Positions 43,707-51,826 are shown, numbered from the stretch's first letter. The stretch: 54,423 bases of DNA from Oscillospiraceae bacterium (GCA_021769725.1 JAETSI010000025.1:1-54423), one strand, 5' to 3'. Notes: generated from the letters alone by a model not told the origin. Numbers and translations: made by a program.

Positions 43707-44027
43707 TTAATTAAATTTAATATTTTGCATCAACTGTTCATATTTGTCAAACACTCCTTGATAATACGGTGTATCGATTATATCGTCAAGAGTTTTTGAC
43801 ATCTGGTCAATTACAAGGATAAGGTCGTCTATCGGTTTGATAAGTACGTCCTTTGCCTCGATTTCGATCTCTTTTCCGGCCGGCGTATCCAAAGCCGTTG
43901 TCAGGTCATTATACATCTGTTCCAGCGTAGTTTTCAAGGTTTCCGCTCTTGTTTTAAGAGTGGACATTTCATTGGCTGCCGTTTTAAAAGCTTCACTGTT
44001 TAACTTGATATCCTGTTCCAGACTCAA
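43707..44027 (-). CDS. Small helical WXG100-superfamily protein
   Basis: 106 residues from a TTG start at 44027: GGAGGTG lies 7 nt upstream and TTGA overlaps the previous stop. All-helical, with a turn at 'LDTPAGKEIEIEAKDV' between helices, like the small proteins that pair with type VII toxins. Ends with aromatic 'YYQGVFDKYEQLMQNI'. A second TTGA overlap of this kind occurs between the two EssC parts. Likely a secreted partner or adaptor. Confidence 0.78.
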   Translation of the reverse strand: MSLEQDIKLNSEAFKTAANEMSTLKTRAETLKTTLEQMYNDLTTALDTPAGKEIEIEAKDVLIKPIDDLILVIDQMSKTLDDIIDTPYYQGVFDKYEQLMQNIKFN

Positions 44028-45544
44028 TGGCTTTCACCTCCGGACTTCGCCTCCTTGATCTTCTCAAGCAGAGGCTTTTTCAGTTCGTTAGCCAGAAGAT
44101 TACAAAGCTGCTCCGCCTCGTCGTACTGACCGATATCCATATAGCACTGAATACGGAATGTCACAGCCGCCATATCGCTTGGGTCTTTGATCATAGCGTT
44201 TCTGAAGTATTTTATCGTTTCCTCATACTTCTGCTCTGTTTCAGGCGAGCCAAGCTCCTTGTAGGCGTTTGTTTCGCTGTAAATTCCTATATATGAATTC
44301 TGAACGCTTTCGCTGCTCTGTAATTTCCTTGCATGATCGATAACTTTATTGAAATCCTTTTTCAGCGTATATGCTCCGACATACAGCCGATTGATCTGAT
44401 CGGTATTTTCAGGAGTCAATTCAATTTCTTCCGATTCGTCAAGCTTGTACGCCGTTTCCTCGGTATCGGCTTCATCTTCGATATTCGTAAGGTATTCTCT
44501 TGCTCCGTTTTCATCGGGTTCAATGCTTTCAGCCAGTTCTTCAAGACCGTAATCGCCGTATTCCTCAGCAATGCGTTCCTTATCAGCTTCTATCATTTCT
44601 TCAACGTCGTATTCTGTCAATTTGACAGGCTCAAAGTTTTTATCGATAACATCAAACCCGAGATTATATGACTCGGCAGGATTTTGTGCCGCATTCAGAC
44701 AGTCGATGGTTTTATCGGGATTTTCAAGCTGCAAATATATTTCTGCGGCGTTTATGTAGCTTTCAACCACCTCAGCAGACGTAGGTTTTAACGTTTTCAA
44801 GGCTTCTTCAATAAATGTAAGAGCCTTGTTATATCGCTGCTTGTCCTTATCGGTCTGATACTTCTGAATCTCAAAGGTCATACAGTCAAAGTAGTAATCC
44901 ATTGAAAGCTCGGCATATTTCTTAGCCATTTCAAGTTCCCGTTCTGCGGCGTCGAGGCGGTTCGCCTGACACAGCAGCTTAAATGCAAGCTGATAGCCGG
45001 TGTAGTCGGACGGCGCGACAAGCTTCATCTGATTGGTAGTAAGAAGTCCGTTTCGGATATCGTTCTTCATACCGTAAATAATGACCTTTCGCTTCATTAT
45101 ATCCAGATCTACGCCGATAATCTGCTCTGCCTTTTCGAGATTTACAAGAGCGTCCTTATATCTTCCGATATCGAAACAGATAATTCCGAGCAGATTATAC
45201 AGCTGTACCGTATTCTCAGGTGAACAGCCTAATTCTTCGGCTTTTGCAAGATTTTTTATAGCATCAGCGGCTTTTTCGTTAGTGGCAAGGGCGTATCCTA
45301 AGTTAAAATATCTGTTGCCGTTATTTGAATCAAGCTTGACCGCTTTTTTATAGCTCTCTACCGCCTTGTCGTACTGCCCCAGAGACATATATGCGTTTCC
45401 GGCGCACTGGTAAGCGTCGGGGTTCTTAGGAGCAAGTCTCATTGCTTCGTTCGCCAAATGCAGAGCTTCGCTGTTTTGGCTATTTATGAAGGCAAAGTGC
45501 GAATCGGCTAAAAGCTGTGAGACTTTTTCTTGGTTGCTTGGCAT
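44024..45544 (-). CDS. Cytosolic TPR-repeat protein
   Basis: 506 residues from ATG 45544, GGAGGTG 8 nt upstream. At least five TPR units, for example 'NPDAYQCAGNAYMSLGQYDK' (res ~35-55) and 'YNLLGIICFDIGRYKDALVN' (~110-130). An acidic linker (~315-370, rich in Glu/Asp) separates these from a last TPR near the C-terminus ('VTFRIQCYMDIGQYDEAEQL'). No signal peptide. TPR proteins act as adaptors; here it stands ahead of three small secreted-protein genes and overlaps the first by 4 nt, so a chaperone or assembly role is likely (inference). Confidence 0.88.
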   Translation of the reverse strand: MPSNQEKVSQLLADSHFAFINSQNSEALHLANEAMRLAPKNPDAYQCAGNAYMSLGQYDKAVESYKKAVKLDSNNGNRYFNLGYALATNEKAADAIKNLAKAEELGCSPENTVQLYNLLGIICFDIGRYKDALVNLEKAEQIIGVDLDIMKRKVIIYGMKNDIRNGLLTTNQMKLVAPSDYTGYQLAFKLLCQANRLDAAERELEMAKKYAELSMDYYFDCMTFEIQKYQTDKDKQRYNKALTFIEEALKTLKPTSAEVVESYINAAEIYLQLENPDKTIDCLNAAQNPAESYNLGFDVIDKNFEPVKLTEYDVEEMIEADKERIAEEYGDYGLEELAESIEPDENGAREYLTNIEDEADTEETAYKLDESEEIELTPENTDQINRLYVGAYTLKKDFNKVIDHARKLQSSESVQNSYIGIYSETNAYKELGSPETEQKYEETIKYFRNAMIKDPSDMAAVTFRIQCYMDIGQYDEAEQLCNLLANELKKPLLEKIKEAKSGGESH

Positions 45545-45569
45545 TTTTACACCTCCGTAAGTATATCGG

Positions 45570-46094
45570 TTAAAGATTTATCAATGGCATCATTATTTCC
45601 CAGTATACTTCCATATCGGATATTTCAAGATTTTCTATGTCATCCTCTCCGTTTAGAAACAGCGGCACTTTGTAGCCCACACATTTATTAACTGGTAAAA
45701 TATAATTGTTATTTGCTTCAAACCATTCATCAAAGTATTCCGACAAAAGACAATCCTCGTGAGATTCAACAATTTCTACATTATGAAAATCCACAATATT
45801 TGTGGGTATATCAAAAACTTCTCCTGTTCCCGGCTCAAATAAAAGAACAGTATTACTCGCCTTATTAAGAGCAAAAATTCTTCCCAACCAGTCATATCCA
45901 AAAACGTTTATTCGTTTTTTATATTTTGGAAATGACTTTTCGACTATATCATTCCATTTTGCGATACTTTTTTCATTAAAAATTCGATACATACCGTTTA
46001 GGAAAGATTTTCCTCCCATTGTTTTTAAAAAATCTCCACTGTTTTCCAAATCACAGTGTTCTTCTTTTACAAAGTCAAAAAAATGTTTGAACAT
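45570..46094 (-). CDS. Immunity protein of Tdi1/DUF1851 type
   Basis: 174 residues from ATG 46094 with AAGGAGG 4-5 nt upstream. 'NVFGYDWLGRIFALNK', 'VLLFEPGTGEVFDIPT', 'YFDEWFEANN' and 'CVGYKVPLFLNGEDDIENL' match the C-terminal domain of type VI immunity protein Tdi1 (DUF1851/GAD-like proteins). It lies 10 nt after the orphan HNH toxin tip 46105..46545, its likely target. Cytosolic, no signal. Confidence 0.85.
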   Translation of the reverse strand: MFKHFFDFVKEEHCDLENSGDFLKTMGGKSFLNGMYRIFNEKSIAKWNDIVEKSFPKYKKRINVFGYDWLGRIFALNKASNTVLLFEPGTGEVFDIPTNIVDFHNVEIVESHEDCLLSEYFDEWFEANNNYILPVNKCVGYKVPLFLNGEDDIENLEISDMEVYWEIMMPLINL

Positions 46095-46104
46095 GTTTTC
46101 CTCC

Positions 46105-46545
46105 TTATTTCATATAGAAATTTCTTAATATAGTGTCTTCCGGCAAATCGTTAATCAAGTAGTTTATCTGACTTCCTAAACTTCTATTAACGCTTTTATC
46201 TAGTCCATTCATATTAGTAGCATCATCAATACCGCCTAATTGCAAGTCTATTGTGTGATCTACATCTTGTGATGAAGGTATAGAGTTATCCTTTCTATAC
46301 TTTGATGTTTTGGAATTTTTACGTTTGCCATCAACGCTTGTCTTTTTAGTGTCTGCTTCTGTCAAAGTTTTACATTTTGCATCAGCTTCTGCTCGTTGCT
46401 CTGGTGTCCAATCCTCTTTATATGATAGTTCCGCATCATATGTGCCGTCATCATTTTTTATCAACTTGCAATTTGCATTATGAACCCAAGCCCCACACTC
46501 GCCAACAAAGTAAGTATGGAAATCCTCCACCTGAAAATTATACAC
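46105..46545 (-). CDS. Orphan toxin tip: Hint C-terminal block plus HNH-like nuclease
   Basis: 146 codons read from a GTG at 46545 with no ribosome site. The first residues 'VYNFQVEDFHTYFVG' and 'WVHNA' repeat the end of the Hint domain of the neighbouring toxin 47147..48829. They are followed by a linker (KKTSVDGKRKNSKTSKYRKD) and a nuclease-like core 'VDHTIDLQLGGIDDATNM' with 'LDKSVNRSLGSQI', which resembles HNH-type toxin domains. No delivery domain is present, so it is a displaced toxin tip, silent unless recombined onto a full toxin gene. The cognate immunity gene follows at 45570..46094. Confidence 0.82.
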   Translation of the reverse strand: MYNFQVEDFHTYFVGECGAWVHNANCKLIKNDDGTYDAELSYKEDWTPEQRAEADAKCKTLTEADTKKTSVDGKRKNSKTSKYRKDNSIPSSQDVDHTIDLQLGGIDDATNMNGLDKSVNRSLGSQINYLINDLPEDTILRNFYMK

Positions 46546-46580
46546 CGTTGGAAACTTTGAGTTATCTGCGTAACTAATAT

Positions 46581-47123
46581 CTAATCACTGTTACATAATT
46601 CCCACATATCCATAAACAACGCATTTCCCACAGTCATTTGGTTAGTTTCTTCTCTGTCTTTAAACTTTTTTATACCTGGATATACTTCGTCCATATCATT
46701 AATATATAATCTTGAATAACCTTTTTCTGTGAGATAATTGCAAATCATTTCGTCGATATCAAATTGCTTTTTACTATACGGCTCATTTCTGAATCCAGCA
46801 AGATATGAATCCATTCCATCAGGATCTGGACTGTCAATAGAAAATTCATCTTGAAGATAGAAGTACTTAACTATTTTGTTTATTTGCAGTAGCGAAACAT
46901 ATTCAATTTCACCTTCTGAAAAAGAACACCTATTTACAATAATTCTAATCTCCGAAGAAGGCTCATTTAAATCAACAAATCTCTCAATACTTTCCGATTT
47001 GTTTTTTAATTTTTCCATTAGTTCATCAAGAAAATCAACTTTTTTTCTGCACTTTGAAGTAAATAATTCTGTATCTCCGTTTATGTATATATCCTCTATT
47101 GCTTTTTTTATATCATCGTGCAT
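46581..47123 (-). CDS. Candidate immunity protein for the colicin-E3-like toxin
   Basis: 180 residues from ATG 47123, with GAGGTG 9 nt upstream, 23 nt after the toxin stop. Mixed alpha/beta and acidic, with no signal peptide or membrane helix. 'IRIIVNRCSFSEGEIEYVSL' and 'LYINDMDEVYPGIKKF' show no familiar motif. An acidic protein directly behind a basic RNase toxin tip fits an inhibitor by charge and location, but the family is not one I recognise. Confidence 0.7.
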   Translation of the reverse strand: MHDDIKKAIEDIYINGDTELFTSKCRKKVDFLDELMEKLKNKSESIERFVDLNEPSSEIRIIVNRCSFSEGEIEYVSLLQINKIVKYFYLQDEFSIDSPDPDGMDSYLAGFRNEPYSKKQFDIDEMICNYLTEKGYSRLYINDMDEVYPGIKKFKDREETNQMTVGNALFMDMWELCNSD

Positions 47124-47146
47124 AAAAATATCACCTCGTTATATCA

Positions 47147-48829
47147 TTACTTTACTATTAAATCATGTTGACCCGATGTATCAGCAGGTTTTGTATCATT
47201 AAAATCAAAATCTACCTCTCCAAGATGTTTGCCTCTACGATTACAATGCTCAAAGGTTCCATGCTGACTATCAACCGCATATAAATCTTTGGTTTTAGGA
47301 TCTGAATAAACATCCCTATTGTTTATTCTTGATAATTTATTATTTTTAGAAAGACCTTTGTTATCAGCAACAGCTCTAGCTTCTTGCTTAACAGTTGCTA
47401 CTCGTTCATTTGAATCCATTTTGCTTATCGCTTCGTTAAATTCCTTAGTAGAAGAATATTTTCTGCTAGCATTATGCACCAACACGCCCAATGTGCAAAC
47501 ATGATAAGTATGGAAATCCTCTACCTGAAAATTATACACCTTAGTGGGTTCATCTGTCAACTCGACATCAAAATTTTCAACTAAAAGAACATTGCCATTA
47601 GAATCAAGGAGTTTATTGCCAACTACAAGTTCACCTGCATTAACAAAGCCTTTATCTTTTACATAGAACGGGTGGTCAACTGTAGTGATTATTTCTTCAC
47701 CGTTCACAGTGAGATGAATGAGAGTAGTCACCTCTCTTATATATGTTTCAAGGACAGTCTTTTCACCCGTTTCCATTGTTTCAGGATCTGTTGAAATGAC
47801 CTTGTCGCCAGCTTTTATATTTTCTATTGCGATTAACCCCATTGCCGTCAAAATCATAGTTCCAGCAACAAAACACGATGGAGTAACCTGAGACATTCCC
47901 TGTCTCATACCACCAGTAAAGATTGATAAGGCGCTAACGCTCATTTGGAAACCATTATATAATTTACTGGAATGAAGTTTCTGATTAAATTCTACAAATG
48001 CACAATCTGGTGCAAAAAAACCTACAACAGATGCAGCAGTATCATATAATCCCATAACGCCGGAAATGCCAGCGGATATTCTTGAAGTCCATTTAATTGC
48101 AGAACCGAATTTTTCCACAAAAGCACAGGACTTGCCCAAAACATTGCCTGCAAGTTGTCCTGCACCGCCAATACCTCCGAAAATCGCACCGGTTATTGCG
48201 CCGGAGAATGCGCCCTCTTCAACGCCTTCCCAGAACGAACCTCCCGATAGGACACTTGTAATGCCACCCATTAGTCCGCCGGATATTGCTCCCATTAAAG
48301 CACCGGCTGCTGCACCTAAAATTATTTTTCCGAATGCTAATCCTGCAATAGCTGCATTAACGCCCGGTATAAATAAGCAGACAACAGCGGCAATTACAAT
48401 CACAATCGTAACAATTGCTTTCCAATGTTCCTTACACCACTCGCCGACCTTTTTACAGCCGTCCTTGAATTTCTCCCAATCGCTCTTTTCACACTCGGGC
48501 TTCAGATAATAGTACTCATCGTAAAAATCATCTTTGCTCTTATTGATAGCGTCGGCGGCGTCACCGTCGATACGAACTACCTCGGAAACAAATTCATTTA
48601 CATCTTTTTTAAGCTTATCAAGAGCGTCGATCTTATCTCCTTGGGTTTGCGTAGATGACTTTATGGAACTGATCACATCGTCAACATTACATATGCTGTT
48701 GTCGATCGTAAGTACTTTTGAATTAAGAGATTTCAAATCAGACTTATATTCTTTTACAGCTTTTTTAGCGTCGTTTATCAGACTCGGCATCTGATTGATC
48801 TTGCTTGCGTATAACGTAATAGTTGACAT
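47147..48829 (-). CDS. Type VII polymorphic toxin with Hint and colicin E3-type RNase domain
   Basis: 560 residues from ATG 48829. Order: delivery domain ~1-130 ('ITLYASKINQMPSLINDAKK'); glycine-zipper hydrophobic part ~150-240; Hint (intein-like) domain ~325-455 from 'CFVAGTMILTAMG' through 'TVDHPFYVKDKGF' to 'VEDFHTYHV' and 'LVHNA'; toxin tip ~456-560. The tip has 'DLYAVDSQHGTFEHCNRRGK' and 'HLGEVDF', with Asp, His and Glu spaced D-x2-H-x3-E. That is the catalytic arrangement of colicin E3, which cuts 16S rRNA. Hint domains can self-cleave and release the tip. The candidate immunity gene follows. Confidence 0.88.
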   Translation of the reverse strand: MSTITLYASKINQMPSLINDAKKAVKEYKSDLKSLNSKVLTIDNSICNVDDVISSIKSSTQTQGDKIDALDKLKKDVNEFVSEVVRIDGDAADAINKSKDDFYDEYYYLKPECEKSDWEKFKDGCKKVGEWCKEHWKAIVTIVIVIAAVVCLFIPGVNAAIAGLAFGKIILGAAAGALMGAISGGLMGGITSVLSGGSFWEGVEEGAFSGAITGAIFGGIGGAGQLAGNVLGKSCAFVEKFGSAIKWTSRISAGISGVMGLYDTAASVVGFFAPDCAFVEFNQKLHSSKLYNGFQMSVSALSIFTGGMRQGMSQVTPSCFVAGTMILTAMGLIAIENIKAGDKVISTDPETMETGEKTVLETYIREVTTLIHLTVNGEEIITTVDHPFYVKDKGFVNAGELVVGNKLLDSNGNVLLVENFDVELTDEPTKVYNFQVEDFHTYHVCTLGVLVHNASRKYSSTKEFNEAISKMDSNERVATVKQEARAVADNKGLSKNNKLSRINNRDVYSDPKTKDLYAVDSQHGTFEHCNRRGKHLGEVDFDFNDTKPADTSGQHDLIVK

Positions 48830-48833
48830 TTAT

Positions 48834-49403
48834 CTATTCCTCTTCATACATTTTACGTCGGTAATACTCCATATCAAACGAAGCGTTCCATCTTTCGTTT
48901 CTCCAATCGGAAGCCGCCGAGTTAGCTGAATTGATTCCCGATTCTATATCTTGTAATTCGGATTCTGCACGATTTATGCTTTCCTGCAATTCGGAAACTT
49001 TATTATCAACAGTTGTTTCTTTGCTTCTGAGGGTAGAGAAAATGCTGTTCAATGTGCTTTTGGTTTTGGAAGATTCCGTGCTGTAAACGCTGTTTAAGCT
49101 TTTATTTGTCACAGAACTTGAGCTTGCCATACCGCTGAAATTTTCAGAAGCAAGATTGACATTGCCAGTAATTTTAGAAAGATCGCCCTGCAATTCCGAA
49201 TCCTTTTTGATAGCTGTATTTAAATCCGAAGATGCATTTTGGTGTTTTCTCAGATCTGCTTTGAGCTGATTTATGTAGGAGATTTTTTGTTGCCGTTGCG
49301 ACCTTAATTCATTTGCTCTGTTTTCACAATTAGTAATTTCAGAACAAGCATCATAATATCTGTTTCTTGATTCGTAATAGTAATATTCGTAATCCATAGG
49401 CAT
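48834..49403 (-). CDS. Coiled-coil partner (chaperone-like) of the toxins, first gene of the operon
   Basis: 189 residues from ATG 49403 with GAGGAG 5 nt upstream; stop 4 nt before the toxin ATG. Tyr-rich start (MPMDYEYYYYESRNRYYDAC), then a long coiled coil interrupted by a Ser/Gly segment ('NFSGMASSSSVTNKS'), then a second coiled coil and a tail 'MEYYRRKMYEEE'. It resembles LXG-associated small helical proteins that dock to the toxin delivery domain (DUF5082-like in plan, not proved). Probably the targeting partner for the shared N-terminal domain. Confidence 0.75.
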   Translation of the reverse strand: MPMDYEYYYYESRNRYYDACSEITNCENRANELRSQRQQKISYINQLKADLRKHQNASSDLNTAIKKDSELQGDLSKITGNVNLASENFSGMASSSSVTNKSLNSVYSTESSKTKSTLNSIFSTLRSKETTVDNKVSELQESINRAESELQDIESGINSANSAASDWRNERWNASFDMEYYRRKMYEEE

Positions 49404-49530
49404 TAATACTCCTCAAATAATAAATTTATGGGTGCTTTAATTTGAATAAAACCCATGTTATACTTTTTCTATTGTTTAGAAAACACATCCGTATATCATT
49501 TCTTGACCTTACTTTCGTTAGGTATCATAA

Positions 49531-50088
49531 TTATTTTTTTAATTTTCCCAAAACCAACATTAAGGCTTCAGTAAATATTATTAACGGAACTATTTTACCA
49601 ACGCTTTGCTGAACAAAAGATAATAAAATCCATACACATACTTCAATTGTCAAAACAATATATGACCTTTTTCTATAAATTCGAATCTCGTCATCATCCA
49701 ATGGTTTATTTTCGTCTTCAACGGGTGACAGTATAATACATACTGTCACCCCAATAAAAAGTAACATTTTGTATAATGAAACAAGAGAAACATAAGAAAA
49801 AAATGCTAAGATCAAAATCATTATAAATATAGATATAAAATAACATCTCAATGATGTACGAGCATGATACCCTCCTGCATAACTTCTCAGCGGAATATAT
49901 CCCATCAGAAAAATCATGCTTTCAAATATCATTCCAAAAAATACACCGACCAAAACCGAACTTAACAAATTGATCAATATCGTTAATCCAATATTAAATC
50001 CATATTTATATAATTCTTCGTTTTCTTTGGAAATAATTTGCCTATCACGAAGTCTGCGCACAATCTTCTCTGCTAATGCTTCAAACAT
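49531..50088 (-). CDS. agrB: AgrB-type peptide-processing membrane protease
   Basis: 185 residues from ATG 50088, overlapping the agrD stop by one base (TGATG). Five to six hydrophobic helices. The catalytic pair lies in 'SYAGGYHARTSLRCYF': His and Cys are seven positions apart, as in staphylococcal AgrB (H77, C84). 'GYIPLRSYAGGYH' is typical. The enzyme cuts the C-terminal tail of AgrD and makes the thiolactone ring at the membrane. It is the last gene of the agr group and the nearest gene to the secretion operon (127 nt upstream of it). Confidence 0.93.
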   Translation of the reverse strand: MFEALAEKIVRRLRDRQIISKENEELYKYGFNIGLTILINLLSSVLVGVFFGMIFESMIFLMGYIPLRSYAGGYHARTSLRCYFISIFIMILILAFFSYVSLVSLYKMLLFIGVTVCIILSPVEDENKPLDDDEIRIYRKRSYIVLTIEVCVWILLSFVQQSVGKIVPLIIFTEALMLVLGKLKK

Positions 50089-50243
50089 CAGAATTTACGA
50101 AGTTCCTTTGCTTTTTCAGGCATTTTAGGCTGGTTTGTTATAAACAAACAAGCAGAATTGATATTGGCAACTGTAACCATTATAGCCATTGCCGCAAGAA
50201 TCTTATCAAACTTAATGCCTATCTTTAAAAACTTTTCTTTCAT
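50088..50243 (-). CDS. agrD: AgrD-type autoinducing peptide precursor
   Basis: 51 residues from ATG 50243. N-terminal amphipathic helix (KFLKIGIKFDKILAAMAI), then the core 'NSACLFIT', then the acidic/proline tail 'NQPKMPEKAKELRKF', whose QPKMPE block is typical for clostridial AgrD. By family rule the ring would join the Cys to the C-terminal residue four positions later (C-L-F-I-T). The gene ends inside the agrB start. Its upstream region carries likely AgrA boxes. Confidence 0.85.
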   Translation of the reverse strand: MKEKFLKIGIKFDKILAAMAIMVTVANINSACLFITNQPKMPEKAKELRKF

Positions 50244-50282
50244 TTTTTATTATTCCTTTCATAGCTCATAGCATTTTCTTTA

Positions 50283-50340
50283 TTTATACACCCCAAAACG
50301 ACTTGTTTCGCTGTTATGTAAAAAAAGAACGCTAAAATGT
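50283..50340 (-). promoter_or_regulatory. agrD promoter with paired LytTR (AgrA) boxes
   Basis: On the minus strand ACATTTTAGCG (50340-50330) and ACATAACAGCG (50319-50309) are direct repeats exactly 21 bp apart, two helical turns, the spacing used by AgrA/LytTR regulators. A -10-like TATAAA follows 20 nt later (50288-50283), with no good -35 box, as expected for an activator-dependent promoter. Confidence 0.65.
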
Positions 50341-50350
50341 AAAAAATAGA

Positions 50351-50388
50351 AAAGATCGTCTTTGCATTTTCTTGCAAAGACGACCTTT
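50351..50388. repeat. 38-bp target duplication of the IS, left copy (terminator hairpin)
   Basis: Identical to 51901..51938, immediately outside the element. The sequence is the hairpin found after agrC (12-bp arms TGCAAAGACGAT / GTCGTCTTTGCA), so the IS duplicated a whole terminator stem-loop on insertion. Confidence 0.88.
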
Positions 50389-50402
50389 CAGTCTGTCGAA
50401 AA

Positions 50403-50430
50403 AGCCCCTAATCAGTTACCTGATCAGGGG
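50403..50430 (-). terminator. Transposase gene terminator
   Basis: GCCCCTGATCAG / CTGATTAGGGGC stem with a 4-nt loop, followed by TTTTTCG on the minus strand. It ends the transposase transcript inside the IS and may reduce read-through into agrD. Confidence 0.8.
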
Positions 50431-50443
50431 CAAAATAATATAT

Positions 50444-51826
50444 TCAAGCAAAAATGGGCTTAAAAATCATAAAACGCAAGTAAATCAAAAGCTCCTTCCA
50501 CCTATGTATCGCATACTTTTTAAGATTCATGGCAGCAAATTTAAGCCTGACCCAGTTTGTTACCTGAGATAAGCCTCTGTGATTTGTATAACGCATTGCG
50601 TGTTTTTCTTTGGCGTCGGCAAACACTCGCTCTATGGTTTCCTTGCGTTTTTCGTATATTGCCTTGTACTTCGGCATATGGCGAATATCTTCGGCGCGTT
50701 CAAGATATTCCTGCCAAATATGTTTTGTTACAAGCTTTTCATGTTTGGAACTTTGAGTGCAGAATCCTATTGACGGACAATCTTTGCAAATATATCCTTT
50801 ACTTTTAAACTCCTTATACCCTTCTTTGTTGGTAGCTGCGTAATTTAACACCTGATTTTCGGGGCAGAGTACGCAATCATAATAATTGTCGTAAACATAC
50901 TCACAAGGTCTGAAAAAGCCTGTTTTGCTCATCGGTCTTTTGGATGGAAGAACAGGTATTCTTTTATCATCAAATACTTTTTTGCATATCCAAGGCGTTT
51001 TGTATCCTGCATCCATTACTACTGTTTCAATTTCAGGATGTTTTTTTGTCATTCGGTCATAGAGTCCGTCAAATGCTGTGCTATCGTGTACATTTCCCGG
51101 ATTTACAGTAACATCAACAATATATCCGTGCTTATCACAGGCTGTCTGAGCTGCATAAGCAAGGCATTTCTTGTGTTCACCCTTGTGGAATACTCCGCTT
51201 TCGGGGTCCGTTGTTGATTCGTTTACTATCTTCTTTTCAGGCGGCTTAGGTACGTCAAAAGGTTTCTTGTCATGTTCTTCTCTGTCTTTGTTTATCTCGT
51301 CCATAAGCTGCTTTTCATATATCTTTGCAGCCTTTGGTATTTCCTTTTTAACAACCTTTTTAATATTTGCATTTGCTTTGATATGTGTTCCGTCAACAAA
51401 TACTGTTTCGGGTGAAAGATAGCCTGCATTATTGATCTCGTTTAAAATCCAATCAAAAATCTTTTCAACAACTTCGGGAGTATATCTGTGTTTAAAGTTA
51501 TAGCTGAGGGTAGAAAAATGAGGAGTTTCTTCATTAAGAAGATAGCCGAGAAACCAGCGATAGCCTACATTCATACGAACTTCTTCCGCTGTCTTTCTGA
51601 GAGAGGGTATGCCGAATACATGCTGTATCAAAGTCATTTTGAACAGCACAACAGGGTCTATGCTTGGTCTGCCGTTGTCCGGGCAGTATAAGTCTTCTAC
51701 AAAGTTATATATCTTGTTAAAATCTACTGCCACATCTATTTTTCGCAGCAGATGTTCCTTTGGTACTAATGCTTCTATACTTACAAATTCAACCTGATCT
51801 CTTTCTTTTCTATCCTTTTGCAGCAT
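50444..51826 (-). CDS. IS1182-family DDE transposase
   Basis: 460 residues from ATG 51826 (MLQKDRKERDQVEFVS), behind GAGGGTGAT. The frame is open upstream, but that part lies across the IS end. 'RPSIDPVVLFKMTLIQHVFG', 'FVDGTHIKANAN' (first Asp), 'VVMDAGYKTP' (second Asp) and 'KETIERVFADAKEKHAMR' (Glu region) match IS1182/IS5-like DDE transposases. A Cys cluster ('CVLCPENQVL', 'CKDCPSIGFCTQ') binds metal. Length is normal and no frameshift is seen, so it is likely active. Confidence 0.94.
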   Translation of the reverse strand: MLQKDRKERDQVEFVSIEALVPKEHLLRKIDVAVDFNKIYNFVEDLYCPDNGRPSIDPVVLFKMTLIQHVFGIPSLRKTAEEVRMNVGYRWFLGYLLNEETPHFSTLSYNFKHRYTPEVVEKIFDWILNEINNAGYLSPETVFVDGTHIKANANIKKVVKKEIPKAAKIYEKQLMDEINKDREEHDKKPFDVPKPPEKKIVNESTTDPESGVFHKGEHKKCLAYAAQTACDKHGYIVDVTVNPGNVHDSTAFDGLYDRMTKKHPEIETVVMDAGYKTPWICKKVFDDKRIPVLPSKRPMSKTGFFRPCEYVYDNYYDCVLCPENQVLNYAATNKEGYKEFKSKGYICKDCPSIGFCTQSSKHEKLVTKHIWQEYLERAEDIRHMPKYKAIYEKRKETIERVFADAKEKHAMRYTNHRGLSQVTNWVRLKFAAMNLKKYAIHRWKELLIYLRFMIFKPIFA

